Shown: positions 12,301 to 25,355, numbered from the stretch's first letter. The stretch: 64,000 nucleotides of DNA from Ustilaginoidea virens (GCF_000687475.1 NC_057320.1:3658001-3722000); one strand, 5' to 3'. Program-made: numbers and translations. The notes: generated by a model not told the origin, from the letters alone.

Positions 12301-14289
12301 AATAATCCTACTGCCGATAATGCTAAAGATATCGTCTATACCGAAGGCCCGGCCTGCCCTGGCCGGCTAAAAGTCAGGATACCGGCTCCAGCTATAGCCG
12401 TACCTCTAACCGCGATAATACCTATAGCCGAGATATTATCGACACCTATAGCCGCGATATATCCATCGCCGGCTACTAGCTCGGATCAGATCCGACTAAT
12501 ATTACTATTACCACCGCCAGCACGTATAATATCCGATATTATAATTAATAAGGACTAAGAAGAGGCTTTTATTAATACTATCGCTTTTAATACTATTATC
12601 GATACCTTTTTCCTAACCGCAAAAGAGTAAGCCGACCTATAGCTTACTAGTCAATTACGCTAGGAAGGGAAGATAATAACCCTAGGAGCCCCCTTCGAAT
12701 AGTCTAACTATACAAAGGTAGAAATATTACAGGCCTGCGATATATTCCGATTTATTACCTTTAATATCGGTAAATATAGAGCCTAATATCTATTTAACTT
12801 ATGTATAATGCGAGAGATTAAGGGTAAAGGCATAGATACGCCCTATAAGAAATCACAACTCATTATATAAGGCTATAGTAATAATAAAAAGCAATTAATA
12901 TTAACTCAGTCCCCTATAATCCAATAGGCTAGTTAGCGGCTACTTATATTATTAGCCCTATTACTATAACGCTCTTACGGCTTATTCCTCTAGATACGTG
13001 ATATTATATAGGCTTATATATAGTTATCAACCACCTTTAATCGGTCGATTATTGCTAAATTACCTAAGCAAATAGCTTACTAATACCCTAATAATACGAT
13101 TATAGAAATGGTGAAGCCACTATACAGAATAGCTAAGGCAGGCACCCACTAGTGGGCGATATACTTCCGGCACCATCGCAAGAAATTAGGTATAACTATA
13201 TCAACCTACGACCCCTATTTGCTAATATCCGCCGGTAATAACGATACTAATCGTACTAATACTCCTGACTATACTGGCAATATTAGCATATGCTTCAGTA
13301 TCGTAGGTATACAGACTAACGATACCTTTAGCCTAAGTAACGATGCCTTCTTCTAACGGGAAGAATTAGAGCTTACTAAAGCAGGCTTTAATACTAAGCC
13401 TAAAATGAAGCTATCACTAACCGTACCCCTAATATTCAATAGGTATATACTGACGGCTAATACTAATAGTATAATATTACGCCAGAAAGGTCAAAGTAAA
13501 AAGATTGCGACTATTGACAAGAATACGCCTATAGCCCAGCGTAATTATATCGAATAACGCGCTCGCAGTGCTTATATGGCTATAGTCTGCCAGCCTGAGG
13601 CATCTTTCGACCTATCCATCGCGGCATAATATTAACAGCCTAACCCTAAGGATATCGCGAGGTTGAATAAGCGCCTTTAATAGTAGCGCGATAATTAGGA
13701 TCGTAGCTTATAATATATCAATTTAGCCCTTACCACAGCTAAGATCTTTATATTTATTGACGGATCTTTTGCCAATAATAAAGATTTAAGCTCCCAGATT
13801 AGTTACATAATTATGCTAGGGAATAAGACAAATACTGCGAATAACGCCTTCCAGCTAACCGGTAATATTATTACTTACAGCTCTACAAAAAGTAAGCGTA
13901 TAACATGTAGCGCACTTGCTTCGGAGCTGTATAGTATGGTGCAAGGGGTCGATATTGCATACGCGATAGGCATAACCCTTAATATAATTACCAGCAGGCT
14001 GGGATTGCCGAAAATCCCTACCGTTATATATACAGACTTATTTTTACTATACAAATGCCTTATTAAGCTAGGCACTACGAAGGAGAAAAGGCTCATAATA
14101 GATATCATGGCCTTATGATAGTTATACGAGCGCCGGGAAATATATAAGATCCGCTAGATTAATAGGAACGATAATCTCGCTAATACAATAACTAAGGGAA
14201 CGCCCAATAAAGCCCTTAAGACCTTCATCGACCAAAATAAGGCTGTTATACATATAGAAGGGTAGGTAAAAAGGCCAGTCAATATCTAA
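9322..14289 (+). pseudogene. Inner Copia C gag-pol polyprotein
   Basis: One frame throughout: segments starting 9322, 9472, 10498, 11017, 12241 and 13813 are congruent. Gag is followed by a zinc knuckle at 10498 reading CFVYNKSGYW, where two Cys are now Tyr. The protease reads DTSASGLL near 10965; the outer copy keeps DTGASG. Integrase shows an H/C zinc region (about 11350-11460), a VDI core Asp (about 11550), YDT near 11715 and an EAYNSISKVERY segment near 11790. Copia-type reverse transcriptase (RVT_2) runs about 12600-13300 with TQSPIIQ near 12908. RNase H begins FIDGSFANN at about 13754. The TGA at 14116 is CGA in the outer copy; the shared stop is TAA at 14287-14289. Confidence 0.92.
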
Positions 14290-14612
14290 CTACATTTGGG
14301 AGATATTGGTGATATCATAGGTGGCAAGTGTATAGATTTTCCTATATTCAATATTGTGATTTTCCTATGTTTAATATTATGTGCATTTATTGCTTTTACT
14401 GCGTTTACTGCTGCCCCTTTTTACCCCTTTATTTCGGCTGCGATATTTAATATACCGGCTGTACGGTATAATCCTGTATAAGCCGGCCGCGCGGCGCGAC
14501 AGCATTATCGGCGGTATAACCTACTGAGACCGCGCCGCACTTTCTTTTCTATATATGCGCCTTATATCCTAGCGATTCCGATATTTGCTTCTATAAAAAG
14601 AGAAGCTGCTAA
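14290..14612 (+). other. 3' untranslated region of inner C
   Basis: About 320 bp between the gag-pol stop and the 3' LTR, conserved with 34870-35152 of outer C. No polypurine tract is obvious immediately before the LTR, where AAAAAGAGAAGC (14595-14606) is the only purine-rich run. A 61-codon ORF here is probably fortuitous. Confidence 0.65.
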
Positions 14613-14959
14613 TATCGGAATCGCTGTCATAAGGTGCCTAATTGGGCACATTGCGATGGATATGCCGCGCACACCCGTTGCGCACGATATGGCCACTTTG
14701 GCCACTTTTGCCCCTTTGCCCCTGTGCCCCTAAGCCCGGTAGGGCATACGGGCAGCCCGGCCCGATTGTGCCGATGCATATGACTACGGCACGCATAAAA
14801 AGGCCATATCGTATAATTACTCTTTTGCTTCCTTTCTTTCCTCTTAGTTAGTCAGTTATAATCAAAGAAGTAATCATACCTTTGACTGGTGACCCCACGG
14901 TACATAATACCACGCGCGCGACCCTACGTATAACTGGGTACCCCGAGTTTATATCAACA
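14613..14959 (+). repeat. 3' LTR of inner Copia C (347 bp)
   Basis: Starts TATCGGAATC (first G mutated to A) and ends ATATCAACA with the original terminal CA intact. It is followed by CCTAT at 14960-14964. Confidence 0.94.
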
Positions 14960-17900
14960 CCTATTCCGCCGTATTAATACTCAGGTTTTACGGTAATTCC
15001 GCTCAACATTATGGGAACGCGGCGTATATATTAGAGTATCGGGTTCCCTAATAATACCAACCCTACTTAAATGCCTTTAACAACAATAGAATCCATAATA
15101 GCCTTAAGAGGAAATAACCCGGCAACTTGCTCACAGTATATTCCTATCCCGGCTCAACCCTACCAAAAAAGCCTTATTACCTATCGGTAATACCGAGCAA
15201 GAGATACAAAAGCTTTAATATACGCCCTTACATACACGCATAAGGCCCTTATTATTATCATCACGAGCCCCTATAATAATTATGCGAATACCCTCACTAA
15301 GGCTCGCATTACGGCTCTCATAAGCCCTATCAATGCCAAGGAACTTTATTATACTAATAGAATAATCACAAGTATAATAACCTATCGTTCCCCCCTTTAT
15401 ATCGAAGAAGCCTTATGCCCCTACCCCTGCCCCTATTGAAAAAGAAGAAGAAAATAGGGGCCGGTCCTAATAACTAAAAGGGAAGACGCCTATTTATAAT
15501 AGGCTATTATTCGAAATAGGGGAGAGCTCCTATTATCAATAATAATATACAATAGCCGATGATTATAGCCTATAAGACCGACCTAATTAAATATATCGCT
15601 CTAGGGATTATACCCCTAGCTAGGCTAGCCGAGGCGGCTACCTTAATGCCCCCTAAGGTTATAGTATGCCCAATAGGGGTCGAGTTATAGGCCCTAATGA
15701 TATACTTCCCTTAATAAAGGACCCCAATAATAATACCCTTTAAGCTAATGCCGCCCCTAATACTAGATATCACGAATCGCGGTATCGCGGCCTATAGGCC
15801 CAAATGCCTTAACTACCGGCCCTAATGCCTCATCCGATAATACTAAGAATAGGCATAGCACCTAGCCCTTCCCGCTAATATCGGCCTACTTAGGCCGATA
15901 AACGGATAGTTCTAATAGGAAGACTAGTAAACCCAGACCAACCTAGATTATAGGATAACCTAATAAGAGATCCTGCTAGCCTACTATAAGGCAACCGATA
16001 AACTATTCTAGAATACCCTCCGGAAGATTATACCTAAAAAGCCTATATAGAGGCCGGGTTTAGCTAAAAAGATTATACCCGAACCGGGTTTAATAATATA
16101 TCGAAGAAGATATCTAACCTCTTATACAGCTATTGTATAGAGGATAGATATAGCAGTAAAATAGATAATTTCCTTATACTAAAGGTTATATCTTTTAAAA
16201 GCAAGTGCTGCCTACTAGGATTACCTAATAATGCATTCGCCAGAGCCTTCTAAATTATACTTATCGGCGATGTAGAGACTTATTACTTTAATAATATTAA
16301 ACGTATTCGCGATACCCTTACTTTTAACAATATAGTCTGCAAAGTTAAAAGCTATTTCGAAAATAAGAGTATAAAGCAATTCTATTTACACTATTAGAAT
16401 AGAACAACGCTTTAATTAACTATCGCGAAATATCCCGATAAGTTAAAGCTAGAATGCCTTAATATCCTATTAGAAGAACTTCAATATATATATTATAGTC
16501 TTTTTCCCCCCTTTACAGCTGATATAGAGCTTTACCGATAAATACTTAACACTATAAGGGATACCCCTAAGTATAATTAGGCATTATATCGTTATGCCCC
16601 TACATTCGAAGGCCTTGCCCTAACCTATAGCGATCCTTTTCTATCTATAAGACTACCTATATGACTTAACAGTATCATTTCCTTTAATAGCAACCCTAAT
16701 AATATCAGGATATTAAAGATATTAATAATAATATAGTGTTATTTACTAACCGTAGATATAGTCAATTCCGCCTTTAATGCCGATTCGGCCCACAGTAGTA
16801 GTATTAACAGCAATAATAGAATCGCGCCTTTCTATCTAGGCCTCGTCAAAAAAGATACTTCGTTTGCAATAAATTAGGGTATTAGTCATCCAACTATACT
16901 GATAAAGAGCAATAAGAATTAAAGGCATAATAGCTAAAGAACCGCTCTAACCGGACCGCCCCTAATAATAAGAAATTCCGTATTTTCCTATAGAAATATA
17001 AAGGGACTGCCGACTAAGACCTTAATAATACCGATTTTGATAATATTACTGAAGATATTGAAGTAATAATAGTAAGGGTTATAAATTAGGATATAGAAAA
17101 CGCTATCGCACTATAAATCATAGCCACTTAGTATTTCTTAGCCCTTATGCAAATAGAACTATCACCTTCTTCATTTATTGCAATATTATAAGCCCTGCAG
17201 GATGAATTATACCGATATGCCTTCCTATAAATTAACCCCTTTCGAATGCCCTTACTACTACCGGACCGAAATTCTGCCTTTCTAGAAGAAGAATGCTATA
17301 GTAATTATACCTTCCGCGGAATCCTACCGGATACCGGCGCCTCTGGCCTATTAATAGTAGGCCTAGGTTAAGCAAAGGCCCTAATAAGATTAATAAAGTC
17401 TCTAACTATCGAGGCGACTAATAAAAAGCATACGGTAAACTTTAGCGCTAGCTCTGCCATATCTTCCGGCATACTAAATATTCCGATGATATTCGGTAAT
17501 ATCCCCTTCTATATCCTTAATAGTAGCACCCCCTTCCTTTATTCTATCACGGATATAGATAGGATAGGCATAAAGCTTAATAATATTGATAACCTATTAA
17601 TCTAAGGGGATATTAAGGTCCCTATTATCAGGAAATAGGGATATCTATAGTAGACTCTTAATGCCACCGATACTACAGCCTTCTATCTATCGTTATAGGA
17701 AATCCGTCAGCTATATTATCGGTTTAGGCACCCCTCTATTAATAGATTTACTAAATTGCTTTAATGGGCTGGTTATAATAATATTGACCGTAATATCATC
17801 GAAAGGATTACCTATATATACCATTAATACTAGATAAATGCAAAGGCACCTAGCCGATTTAAATTCACACTTAAGGATAATAATACTAGCTAATTCAACT

Positions 17901-18267
17901 ATAAGCTTATTATTAACATCCTTTATATTAAGAATCGGCTGGTATTACATATTATAGATGCTGCTATAAGCTTTTAGGCAGCTAGATTTCTTAATCTATA
18001 AAGGCAGAAGGCCTACGATATTTAGAATGCCCTTAAGGAATGCTAGATCGATATATACCTCGGCCCGCCAGATTGGATTATTTATAATACCGGCCTAAAT
18101 TTTGCCTCCGCTAAATTCTATCATAATACCCAGCTTCTATCTATTAATATAGATAAAATCCCTATAGAAGCCCACAATAGTATTAGCAAAGTCGAGAGAT
18201 ATCACGCCCTATTGCGCCAAGCCTATACTATTATTAACAATAAAGTAGGCGACCTAATAATAAAGGA
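14960..18267 (+). pseudogene. Outer Copia C: Gag, protease and integrase segment
   Basis: Continues the outer C interior after inner C and aligns throughout with 8640-11895. Gag runs about 15400-16900, with a zinc knuckle near 16865 that retains a first Cys. The protease DTGASGLL near 17335 keeps the catalytic triplet lost in inner C. Integrase zinc region and core follow to 18262. Stops at expected Gln/Trp codons disable it. It breaks at AAGGA (18263-18267), the D target duplication, inside the integrase, and resumes at 25609. Confidence 0.9.
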
Positions 18268-18520
18268 TGTCACGGGCTCGGGCTACGCCCGCGCCACAAT
18301 ATGGCTAGGACTCGGGCTGCGCCCGTGCCTAGCCTAGGTAGGGTCATATGAGTCAGCGGCACAGGGTCATAAGACTACGCCAGGACCCCGACCCGTGCCA
18401 ACGCATAGTTAAATAGACTATCGAGAGCCCCCTATTCGGGTCCTCTCTCTTTCCTCCTTAGTCTATTTAATATATTTATTCGACGCCTATTCGTAGTAGC
18501 CCTAGGACTAGTCCTTTATA
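18268..18520 (+). repeat. 5' LTR of Gypsy D (253 bp)
   Basis: TGTCACGGGCTCGGGC to GTCCTTTATA (CA mutated to TA). Related LTRs occur at 25356-25608, 44254-44495 and 56391-56644. Bases 18521-18670 are leader; I could not match the sequence after the LTR (TTTAAATAGACTC) to a tRNA with confidence. Confidence 0.93.
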
Positions 18521-18670
18521 TTTAAATAGACTCTCTCAGCCTTACTATTATAACCTCACATTATAGAGCCGATGATGTAGGCTATATAAGATATCGAGAT
18601 GAGTACACCTAAAGAAACGGGTATAAATAACCCGAGACCACGATACCCCTAATATAATATATATACCTAA

Positions 18671-19750
18671 GTGGAGTAGCTTGCATTAGGGTTATAATAG
18701 ATAGAGGCGCAGATATAGACTAATGCGCAATACCTCGCTGCTATTACCGCCTCGCTATAGACCCTCCTTGCGAACTAGTCAAATAGCTCCTAAAATACTA
18801 CCTAACCAGCCCTAGTCGTATAATAAAATAACCCCCTCCCTACTGCTTAAGATACCTAGCTAAAGCGCAAGCCGATCCCAATAAAGGACCCCTTTAATAG
18901 CAAAAAGGCTATATTCACAGCCTAGCGGACTTTTATGCAATATAAGCTTGAGGTCGATAGGGACTTTATTAGAAACGAGAAGACTTAATAGATATTTATC
19001 TTCTAGAACCTATTATCTATAGTCTAATTATAGGTCGCGGCCTTCTTCGAAAACGGTATAGCTTGCGATTATAATATAATAAAGTTCTTTAAATACTTCT
19101 AATGTCTTTTTAAGGACTTATACCGGCAGGATCGCGCTATTATTAAGCTTAAGCACTCCTTACGCTAAGGCCCTAAGGAACCTTTTGCCGCCTTCTTTAT
19201 GCGATTTAAAGAAAAACTTACGCTTACTAGCGGTCTTAGTTAGCCTAAGGAAATTAAGCTAGAATATCTCCGATCGGCGCTTAATACTTATATAGCTAAT
19301 GAGATTATTAGCCTTAGGGTCTCCCGTTATAATTACTACTTAGCGGTAGATTGCTATCGATAAATTGCTATCGATATCGAGACTAGCCTGACTATTAACT
19401 ATTAATTAGGCTTAGCCTATTCCCGACTAACCTATGCCCGGGATTCTAAAAGCGATATATAAATATCGGGCATTAATAAGCTAGATTTAAAGGGTAATTC
19501 ACCTAAAGCGATATAGGTTTCTATAGAACGATATAAAGAATATAGGAAGAAAGGTCTTTATTTTTAATACGGCTCTTCTAAGTATTAGAGGAATATATGC
19601 CACCTACTGCCAGTAATCCGGCTAAATGCAATTAAGGTAGCCTTACTAAACTTATAAATCGTAAAGGTTGAAAGTAGCAATAAAGATCAGGAAAAAGAAT
19701 AGCCTTTAAACTTAATCTTATTAAAGGGCTTAAGATACATATATAGACCC
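18671..19750 (+). pseudogene. Gypsy D gag, degenerate
   Basis: Structural capsid/nucleocapsid polyprotein of the Gypsy element. The N-terminal segment from 18671 matches the start of F Gag (near 44100). The central block around 18930-19400 has the look of a retrotransposon capsid, including an AAFFENG stretch, FAAFFMRFKEKL and an EYLRSALNTYIA segment. A zinc-knuckle-like motif lies near 19559-19610, where Cys and His positions now read Tyr (YGSSKY-RNICHL). It is in frame 2, one base off pol. Many stops at expected Gln/Trp codons. The true start is unknown because the ATG is not preserved. Confidence 0.82.
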
Positions 19751-22700
19751 TAGCCCGATTATAGAAAGAATTAAAAGAGATTGCAAAACGAATGGATAAA
19801 TACCCCTTTTTAGTACTAATCTTATATAAATCCTATACCTTTATTAATACCTTAATCGACTCGGGATATAACTACTATAGCGCTATAAGCGAAAAGATAG
19901 TATAATAGTTAGGCCTCTAACCTATCTGCCTACTATAACGTAGGGAAATCGGAATAGTAGTAAATATTCGGAGCCGTTTAGGAGAACATAAGATAATACA
20001 TTCTTCTATTACCTATATCGTTTGTATAGTAATCGATATTAATAGATAGCCGTCTATAGTTATACTTTATATTATCTTAGGCCTTACCCGCAATATTATC
20101 CTTAGGATGCCTTAGATAGAGCACTATAATATTATACTATAGGCGAAGTAGTGCTAATTAAAGATCGGATCGGCAAATAGCCTTATCGTTAAGGAATCGA
20201 CGAGAAGACGATAAGGTCTAACTATAGTAAATATCCTTAGCTCTATTTTCTATAGTATACTAAAGTAGGCAAAACGCTCTAAGGACCGGTTAACTTCTTT
20301 TATTGCGATAAGCTTATAGGAGATAATACGCATCCTCTATATCATACTGCCACCTTATTAAGACTTTACCCTATAATTATAAGAGCTGTAGGTACTCCCG
20401 ATAGAATTATAGGAATTCGCCGACCTTTTTAATAAGGAGAAGGCTTCTGGTCTCCCTCTACACTAAGGCATATTAGATTACTATATCTGGCTTAAAAAGA
20501 CTATAGATGGGAGCCAGCCAGACCTACCTTAGGGCCTATTATATAATATGCCATAAGATTAATTACTTAAGGTTTGGAGATAAATAATTAACCTAATAGA
20601 TAAAGGATAAATTTAAGCGAGCTCCTTATTGGCAGTAGTATTAATCCTACTAGCTAGAAAGGGGAATAGCAGGTAGCGTTTTTATATCGACTACTAGGCC
20701 CTTAATAAGGTTATAGCCTAAAACCGATATCCCTTCCTCTTAATTAAAGAGATATTGCGATCCCTATTCTAAGCGAAATAGTTTACTAAGGTTGATATAT
20801 ATATAGTATTCTATAAGATATATATTATAGAGGGCGATAAATATTTAATTGTATTCTGCATACGATTCGGACTATTTAAATAGCTTATTATGCTATTTGG
20901 CCTGACTAGGGCCCCTACGACCTTTTAAAGATATATTAACGGGGCCTTAGGGAATACGCTAGGAGACTTTATAACCGCCTACCTTAATAATATTCTAATT
21001 TATACCGGGGGATTAAAGGCGGACTATATAGGGCGTATTAAAGAAGTCCTTCGATAACTGCAAAAGGCCGGCTTAAATTTAGATCTTAATAAGTGCGACT
21101 TCGCAGTAAAGGAGGTCTAATACTTAGGATATATCGTAATGGCCGGAAAGGAAATCTATCTAGACCCTAAAAAGATTAAGGCTATCTAGAACTAGGAAGT
21201 ACCTATAAAATCAAAAGGCGTTTATAGTTTCCTCGGCTTTACTAACTTCTATTGCGATTTTATCCTAGACTTCTCCCGCCTTATTAACCCTTTAGTTAGG
21301 TTAATAAAGAAAGGGGTTTTATTCTAATAGTTAGATAAAAAAGAGGCGGCATTTTAGGCGCTTAAGTAGTATTTTATATTATCTCTAGTTCTTACTTAAT
21401 AGGATCCTAATAAAGAGATAGTCCTTAAGGCAGATAGTTTTAGTATAGCCTTTAGTGGCTATCTATCGCAGGTCGGGGAGGATAATATACTATACCCTAT
21501 TGTATATTATTCTATTTGCTTATTAGATATAGAATAGAACTATACTATATACGATAAGGAACTCTTTGCTATTATCTCTTACCTTAAGGTATAATTAGTA
21601 GAACTCTGCTTAATAGCCTCCCCCTTTACTATTCTTACCGACTATAAGAACCTAGAGTATTTCGCCTGATTATAAGAAATATCCGAGCGATAAACCTAAT
21701 AGGCCAAAATTCTAATGCTTTTTAATTTCTATCTTTAGTATAAGCTAGGATTATAAGCCTAACGCCTTAATATGCTTTCTTAATAGGAATAAAAGGCAGA
21801 TAGGGTAGAGCTATAAATCGGCTAGATCTTAAAACTGCTATCTATTTTAGCACTTAATATAGATAGGATAAAAGGCATTAGGACCCTAACCTTAAATTTA
21901 GAGGTCACCCTACCTTACGGCCTATATATCTTTGCCGATACTTACCTTTAGGCTCTTTAGGACTAAGCAATATCTAAAGATAGTATATATTAGGCACGAT
22001 AGATGGTAGTAGCGAATAGAGAGCGATAATTCCCTATAGAGGCAGCAATATAGGAATAAATTATAGATTATACCCTAAACGTATATAGCATATTGCTTTA
22101 CCGGGGGCGGGTATAGCTCCTATCGTTTGAGCCCCTAACTATAATAGTGATTTAATAGTGCTATAATTCGCCTACAGTAGGTCACCTAGGGAAGAATACT
22201 ACCTTCTAATTGCTATAATGGGATTATTATTTCGATAATATATCATCTAAGATAGTAAGGTTTATTTAGAATTATCGATGCTGTGGGGCGTATAAGAGCC
22301 GCTAACTATAACAGGGTCTGCTATAGCCTTTACCGATCCTAGACTATTTTTAGTTATAAATATTAGTAGACTTTATAATAGACCTCCCCGCCTATAATTC
22401 TTCCGACCCGCGCTTCCTTATAGTAATTACCGACCGCTTATCGAAGTATATCTAGCTAAAGGCGATATACTTTATAATAGCCGAAGAGTATGCGGAGCGA
22501 TTCTAATAATACTAGTAGTGCTTTTATAGATTCCCTAATGAGATTATTAGCAATAGAGGCTTAGATTAGGTAGGATAATTTTAGATAATGCTTTATAAGG
22601 CAGTCAGGACCGAATAACTCCTCTCGATTATATACTACCCCTAAACCGATAGCGGTATAGAATAAATAAACTAAAAGGTCTAGGCCATCCTCTATATTAT

Positions 22701-23437
22701 AGTCTCTTTTAACTAGTACGATTGGCCTAAATACCTTACAGTATACTAACTCGCCCTAAATAACCAGATATTATTAGTAATAGGGTTTAGCCTGAACTAA
22801 CTCTTTAATAGGTTTAATATGCTAACTATTGCGCTGGCTTTAGAGGTAATACTAAGCTTAAAAATACTAAAAAGGCAGGCAATTCTCTTCCTAGCTAACC
22901 TCTAGGAGGGAAAAGAGTTAGCCTAAGCTACTATCGCTTTCGCATAATAATAATAATAGGATGCAATAAACTATTTATACCGCCTAGTAGAGCGTTTCTA
23001 GGTTAGAGACTATATATAACTTAGCCTAAGGAATATTAAGACGAACCACCCTTATAAGAAGCTCGACTAAGTCTTTACTAAATATACTATTATTGCTATC
23101 CTATCCCTATTTACTATCCGGCTTAATATCCCTAAAGGTATCTACCTAGTTTTTTATATCGACCTTATCGAATAGGCTGTATTTAATCTGCTCCTAATAT
23201 AGACCGTAACTGATACTAGGCTGGGGCCCTTACTTATTCTCCTATAAGACTCTAATTAGCTATATAAGGAATATAAGGTTAAGGCGATACTAACGGCGAA
23301 AAACGCTTAGGGTTAGGGTAGGAACTATAATATACTAGTTAAATAGAAAGGGTACGATTTACCTATATAGGAACCCCTAGAAAACTTTGAAGATTTAGCG
23401 GTATAAAAGGCATTTAAAACTAAATAGGGTGATATTC
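19740..23437 (+). pseudogene. Gypsy D pol: protease, RT, RNase H, integrase, chromodomain
   Basis: Frame 1 throughout at the points checked. Protease motif LIDSG lies near 19852-19866. Reverse transcriptase has FGLTRAPTTF near 20900 and YLNNILIYT at about 20980-21005, where the usual YxDD is Asn-Asn. RNase H follows to about 21700. Integrase has a GHLG zinc-region segment near 22170, LVDFIIDLP near 22361 and the later acidic residue near 22655. The C-terminus (about 23281-23437) reads as a chromodomain: NILVK-KGYDLPI-EPLENFEDLAV, with both Trp positions turned into stops. Chromodomains bind methylated histone H3 and target chromoviruses to heterochromatin. Confidence 0.9.
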
Positions 23438-25337
23438 GTATATATAATAGGCCCTCTAGACTATTAAAATAAGGTCTACTGGACCTATAAATAACGCCTA
23501 AACGCCTACTTATAAAAAAAAAAAAAAAAACCCTTAAAATATCAAAAAAAAAAAAAAAATAAACTATTAAGCTTATACGCCCCTCTCTCGGGCTAGTACT
23601 ATCCTCCCCCCTCTCTTGCGTTATAACTACTATACTTATCGTCATATGGGCCCTCTTCGGCACTATTGGGATCGGTATACCCCTATAGCAGCGGCTACTA
23701 TAGGGGCGGTAGTAGCAGGGGCGGCTATATATAATCCCTATAGTGGTATTTATAGGGGGTTAGATGTATATACGGCGAGTAGGCCTGACGCGGATAGTTG
23801 CCTATACGACCCTAATGTAACGGCATTCCGGGGGACATACTATATAGGGAATATAGGGGGGGCTGTGATAGGGCTTGATGAGGATGCCGCGGGGTCTATA
23901 GCAGCGGCGGCTGGGGCTGCTACAGCGCCGGGGCATTCTGCGGCGGGTAGTACGGTTAGGCCTCTAGGGGAACCTATATATCTTGCTTATAGGCAAGCGG
24001 TTCCCTAGCGTAGTAGGTCAGTAAGGGGCAGGCGGGAGGGGGGGCTAAATAGGGCCAGGTAGGAGCCGCTAGGTACTGCTCCATCCGGGCATAATACTCC
24101 CAGGCCTCTTATTATATATCCTATATTATACTTAATATAGGGGCTAGATCGATGACCGACCCGGCTTAGCGGCGGGAGGGAGTTATAGCCTAAAAGATAT
24201 CGGTTAACGCCTTACCGGCGGCACCGTAGGGACTAAAAGTAAGATATAGGATATAGGGAGTCATTTAGTCGGCAGCTATAGTATACCGCTATTAGTTATT
24301 AAAGGCCCGAAAAGAGGGCGAGAGGATAATAGCCTAGGCCTTAATCGTCTCGATTATAGGATATATAGGTTTAATAACAGCAGTACCGTCTTTATATGCC
24401 TTAATTTGCGCCTAATAGATCCGCCAGAGTCTAGGATTACTAGTAAGCTTAAAGTCGAGCTATACGCATAAGCTATATGTATTTTAGCAGTAAGAGTAGC
24501 CCTTACTCTTGCCTTTTCATATATAAACGGGGAGAATACTAATCACTTATATTTTTTAGTTATATCGCTTATATAAAAACTCTTTATTATAGGCGCATTC
24601 GTGCTCCTTATTGGAGGAATTACCCTCTAATAAGTAGTCGCCTGCGGCACGCTATAGCTTATATTTACGCTCTAAAGGGCCGGAGCGCTCGGTAGATAGG
24701 GCGGTTAGACTGCTTATAGGTTATAGGATTTCCACGATATTAGGTTCTATAGGGGTTATCGCGCCGCTTACGGCTTAGCCGCTATTAAGGTTTGGCTTGG
24801 ATATATTTAGGGTCCTAATACGGTCAATTAAGGGAATATAGAGTCGCACTAGGCTCGAACCGATATATATATTAAATGCGGGCGGAGATGGGGTATAGCC
24901 TTTTAGAGAATATATAGGTAACTAGTCTATTAATATTAGCATTTATTACGACCTTAGGTAGGGGGGATAATACTTATAATAGGATGCCGATAATAATTAA
25001 ATCGGCTATAAGAAGGAAAAGGAAGGGAAGAAAAAAGGTAATAAAAAAGGCGCGAAAAAAAATGCACCTTTACCTAAGGGGATTACCTACCGATAGCTAG
25101 CGAAAAATTTTTTACGATACTAACGGCTGCTATAGATAGCTTCTAACTAGCGATATAACGCCGGCCTTCTATATGCTTCTACTATACTACTATCGAATTG
25201 ACTACTCTATAATACCCCTATGCGTATAAACCGGACCCGACGAACAGACTTAAGGTTATCGCGATAAAAACCTAGGCGACCTGATTAGGCCCACACAGAG
25301 GAGGGGCGGGTTTTAAAACGCAATTAATTCGATTGTA
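23438..25337 (-). other. Unexplained 1.9 kb region of D with possible antisense coding
   Basis: Lies between the chromodomain and the polypurine tract. It starts with two adenine runs (23515-23530 and about 23545-23559). On the minus strand, from about 24640 to 23620, one frame looks coding with stops mainly where Gln/Trp could stand: pieces include NPRLWRIY, AQIKAYKDGTAVIKP, YPIIETIKA, YILYLTFSPYGAAGKALT and EYYARMEQYLAAPTWPYLAP. A Cys-containing N-terminal part precedes these. I recognise no family. A G+C-rich patch (23640-24010) also gives a 130-codon plus-strand ORF that is probably the shadow. Known parallel: some plant Gypsy elements (such as Grande) carry an antisense ORF in this place. 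Everything beyond composition is inference. Confidence 0.45.
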
Positions 25338-25355
25338 AGGCGGAGGAGGGGGGTA
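25338..25355 (+). other. Polypurine tract of Gypsy D
   Basis: GGCGGAGGAGGGGGGTA stands directly before the 3' LTR, the usual primer site for plus-strand DNA synthesis, and confirms the plus orientation of D. Confidence 0.8.

Larger units (their letters stand above)
7687..14959 (+). mobile_element. Inner Copia C, full length
   Basis: Complete LTR-to-LTR element of 7,273 bp inserted into the leader of another copy of its own family. LTRs of equal length (347 bp) and CCTAT at 7682-7686 and 14960-14964 define it exactly. One gag-pol frame spans the interior. It is disabled by nonsense changes. Confidence 0.95.

Noticed and set aside
14296..14481. 61-codon plus-strand ORF
   Set aside because: It is in the 3' untranslated region of inner C, is not open in outer C, and reads as random hydrophobic sequence.
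23515..23559. Adenine runs as a polyadenylated retrocopy tail
   Set aside because: They lie inside D just after the chromodomain, collinear with the element, with no duplication around them.
23616..24008. 130-codon plus-strand ORF, Ala/Gly-rich
   Set aside because: It lies in a G+C-rich patch downstream of a complete chromodomain, has no recognisable motif, and competes with a better supported minus-strand frame. Kept only as part of the unexplained region.
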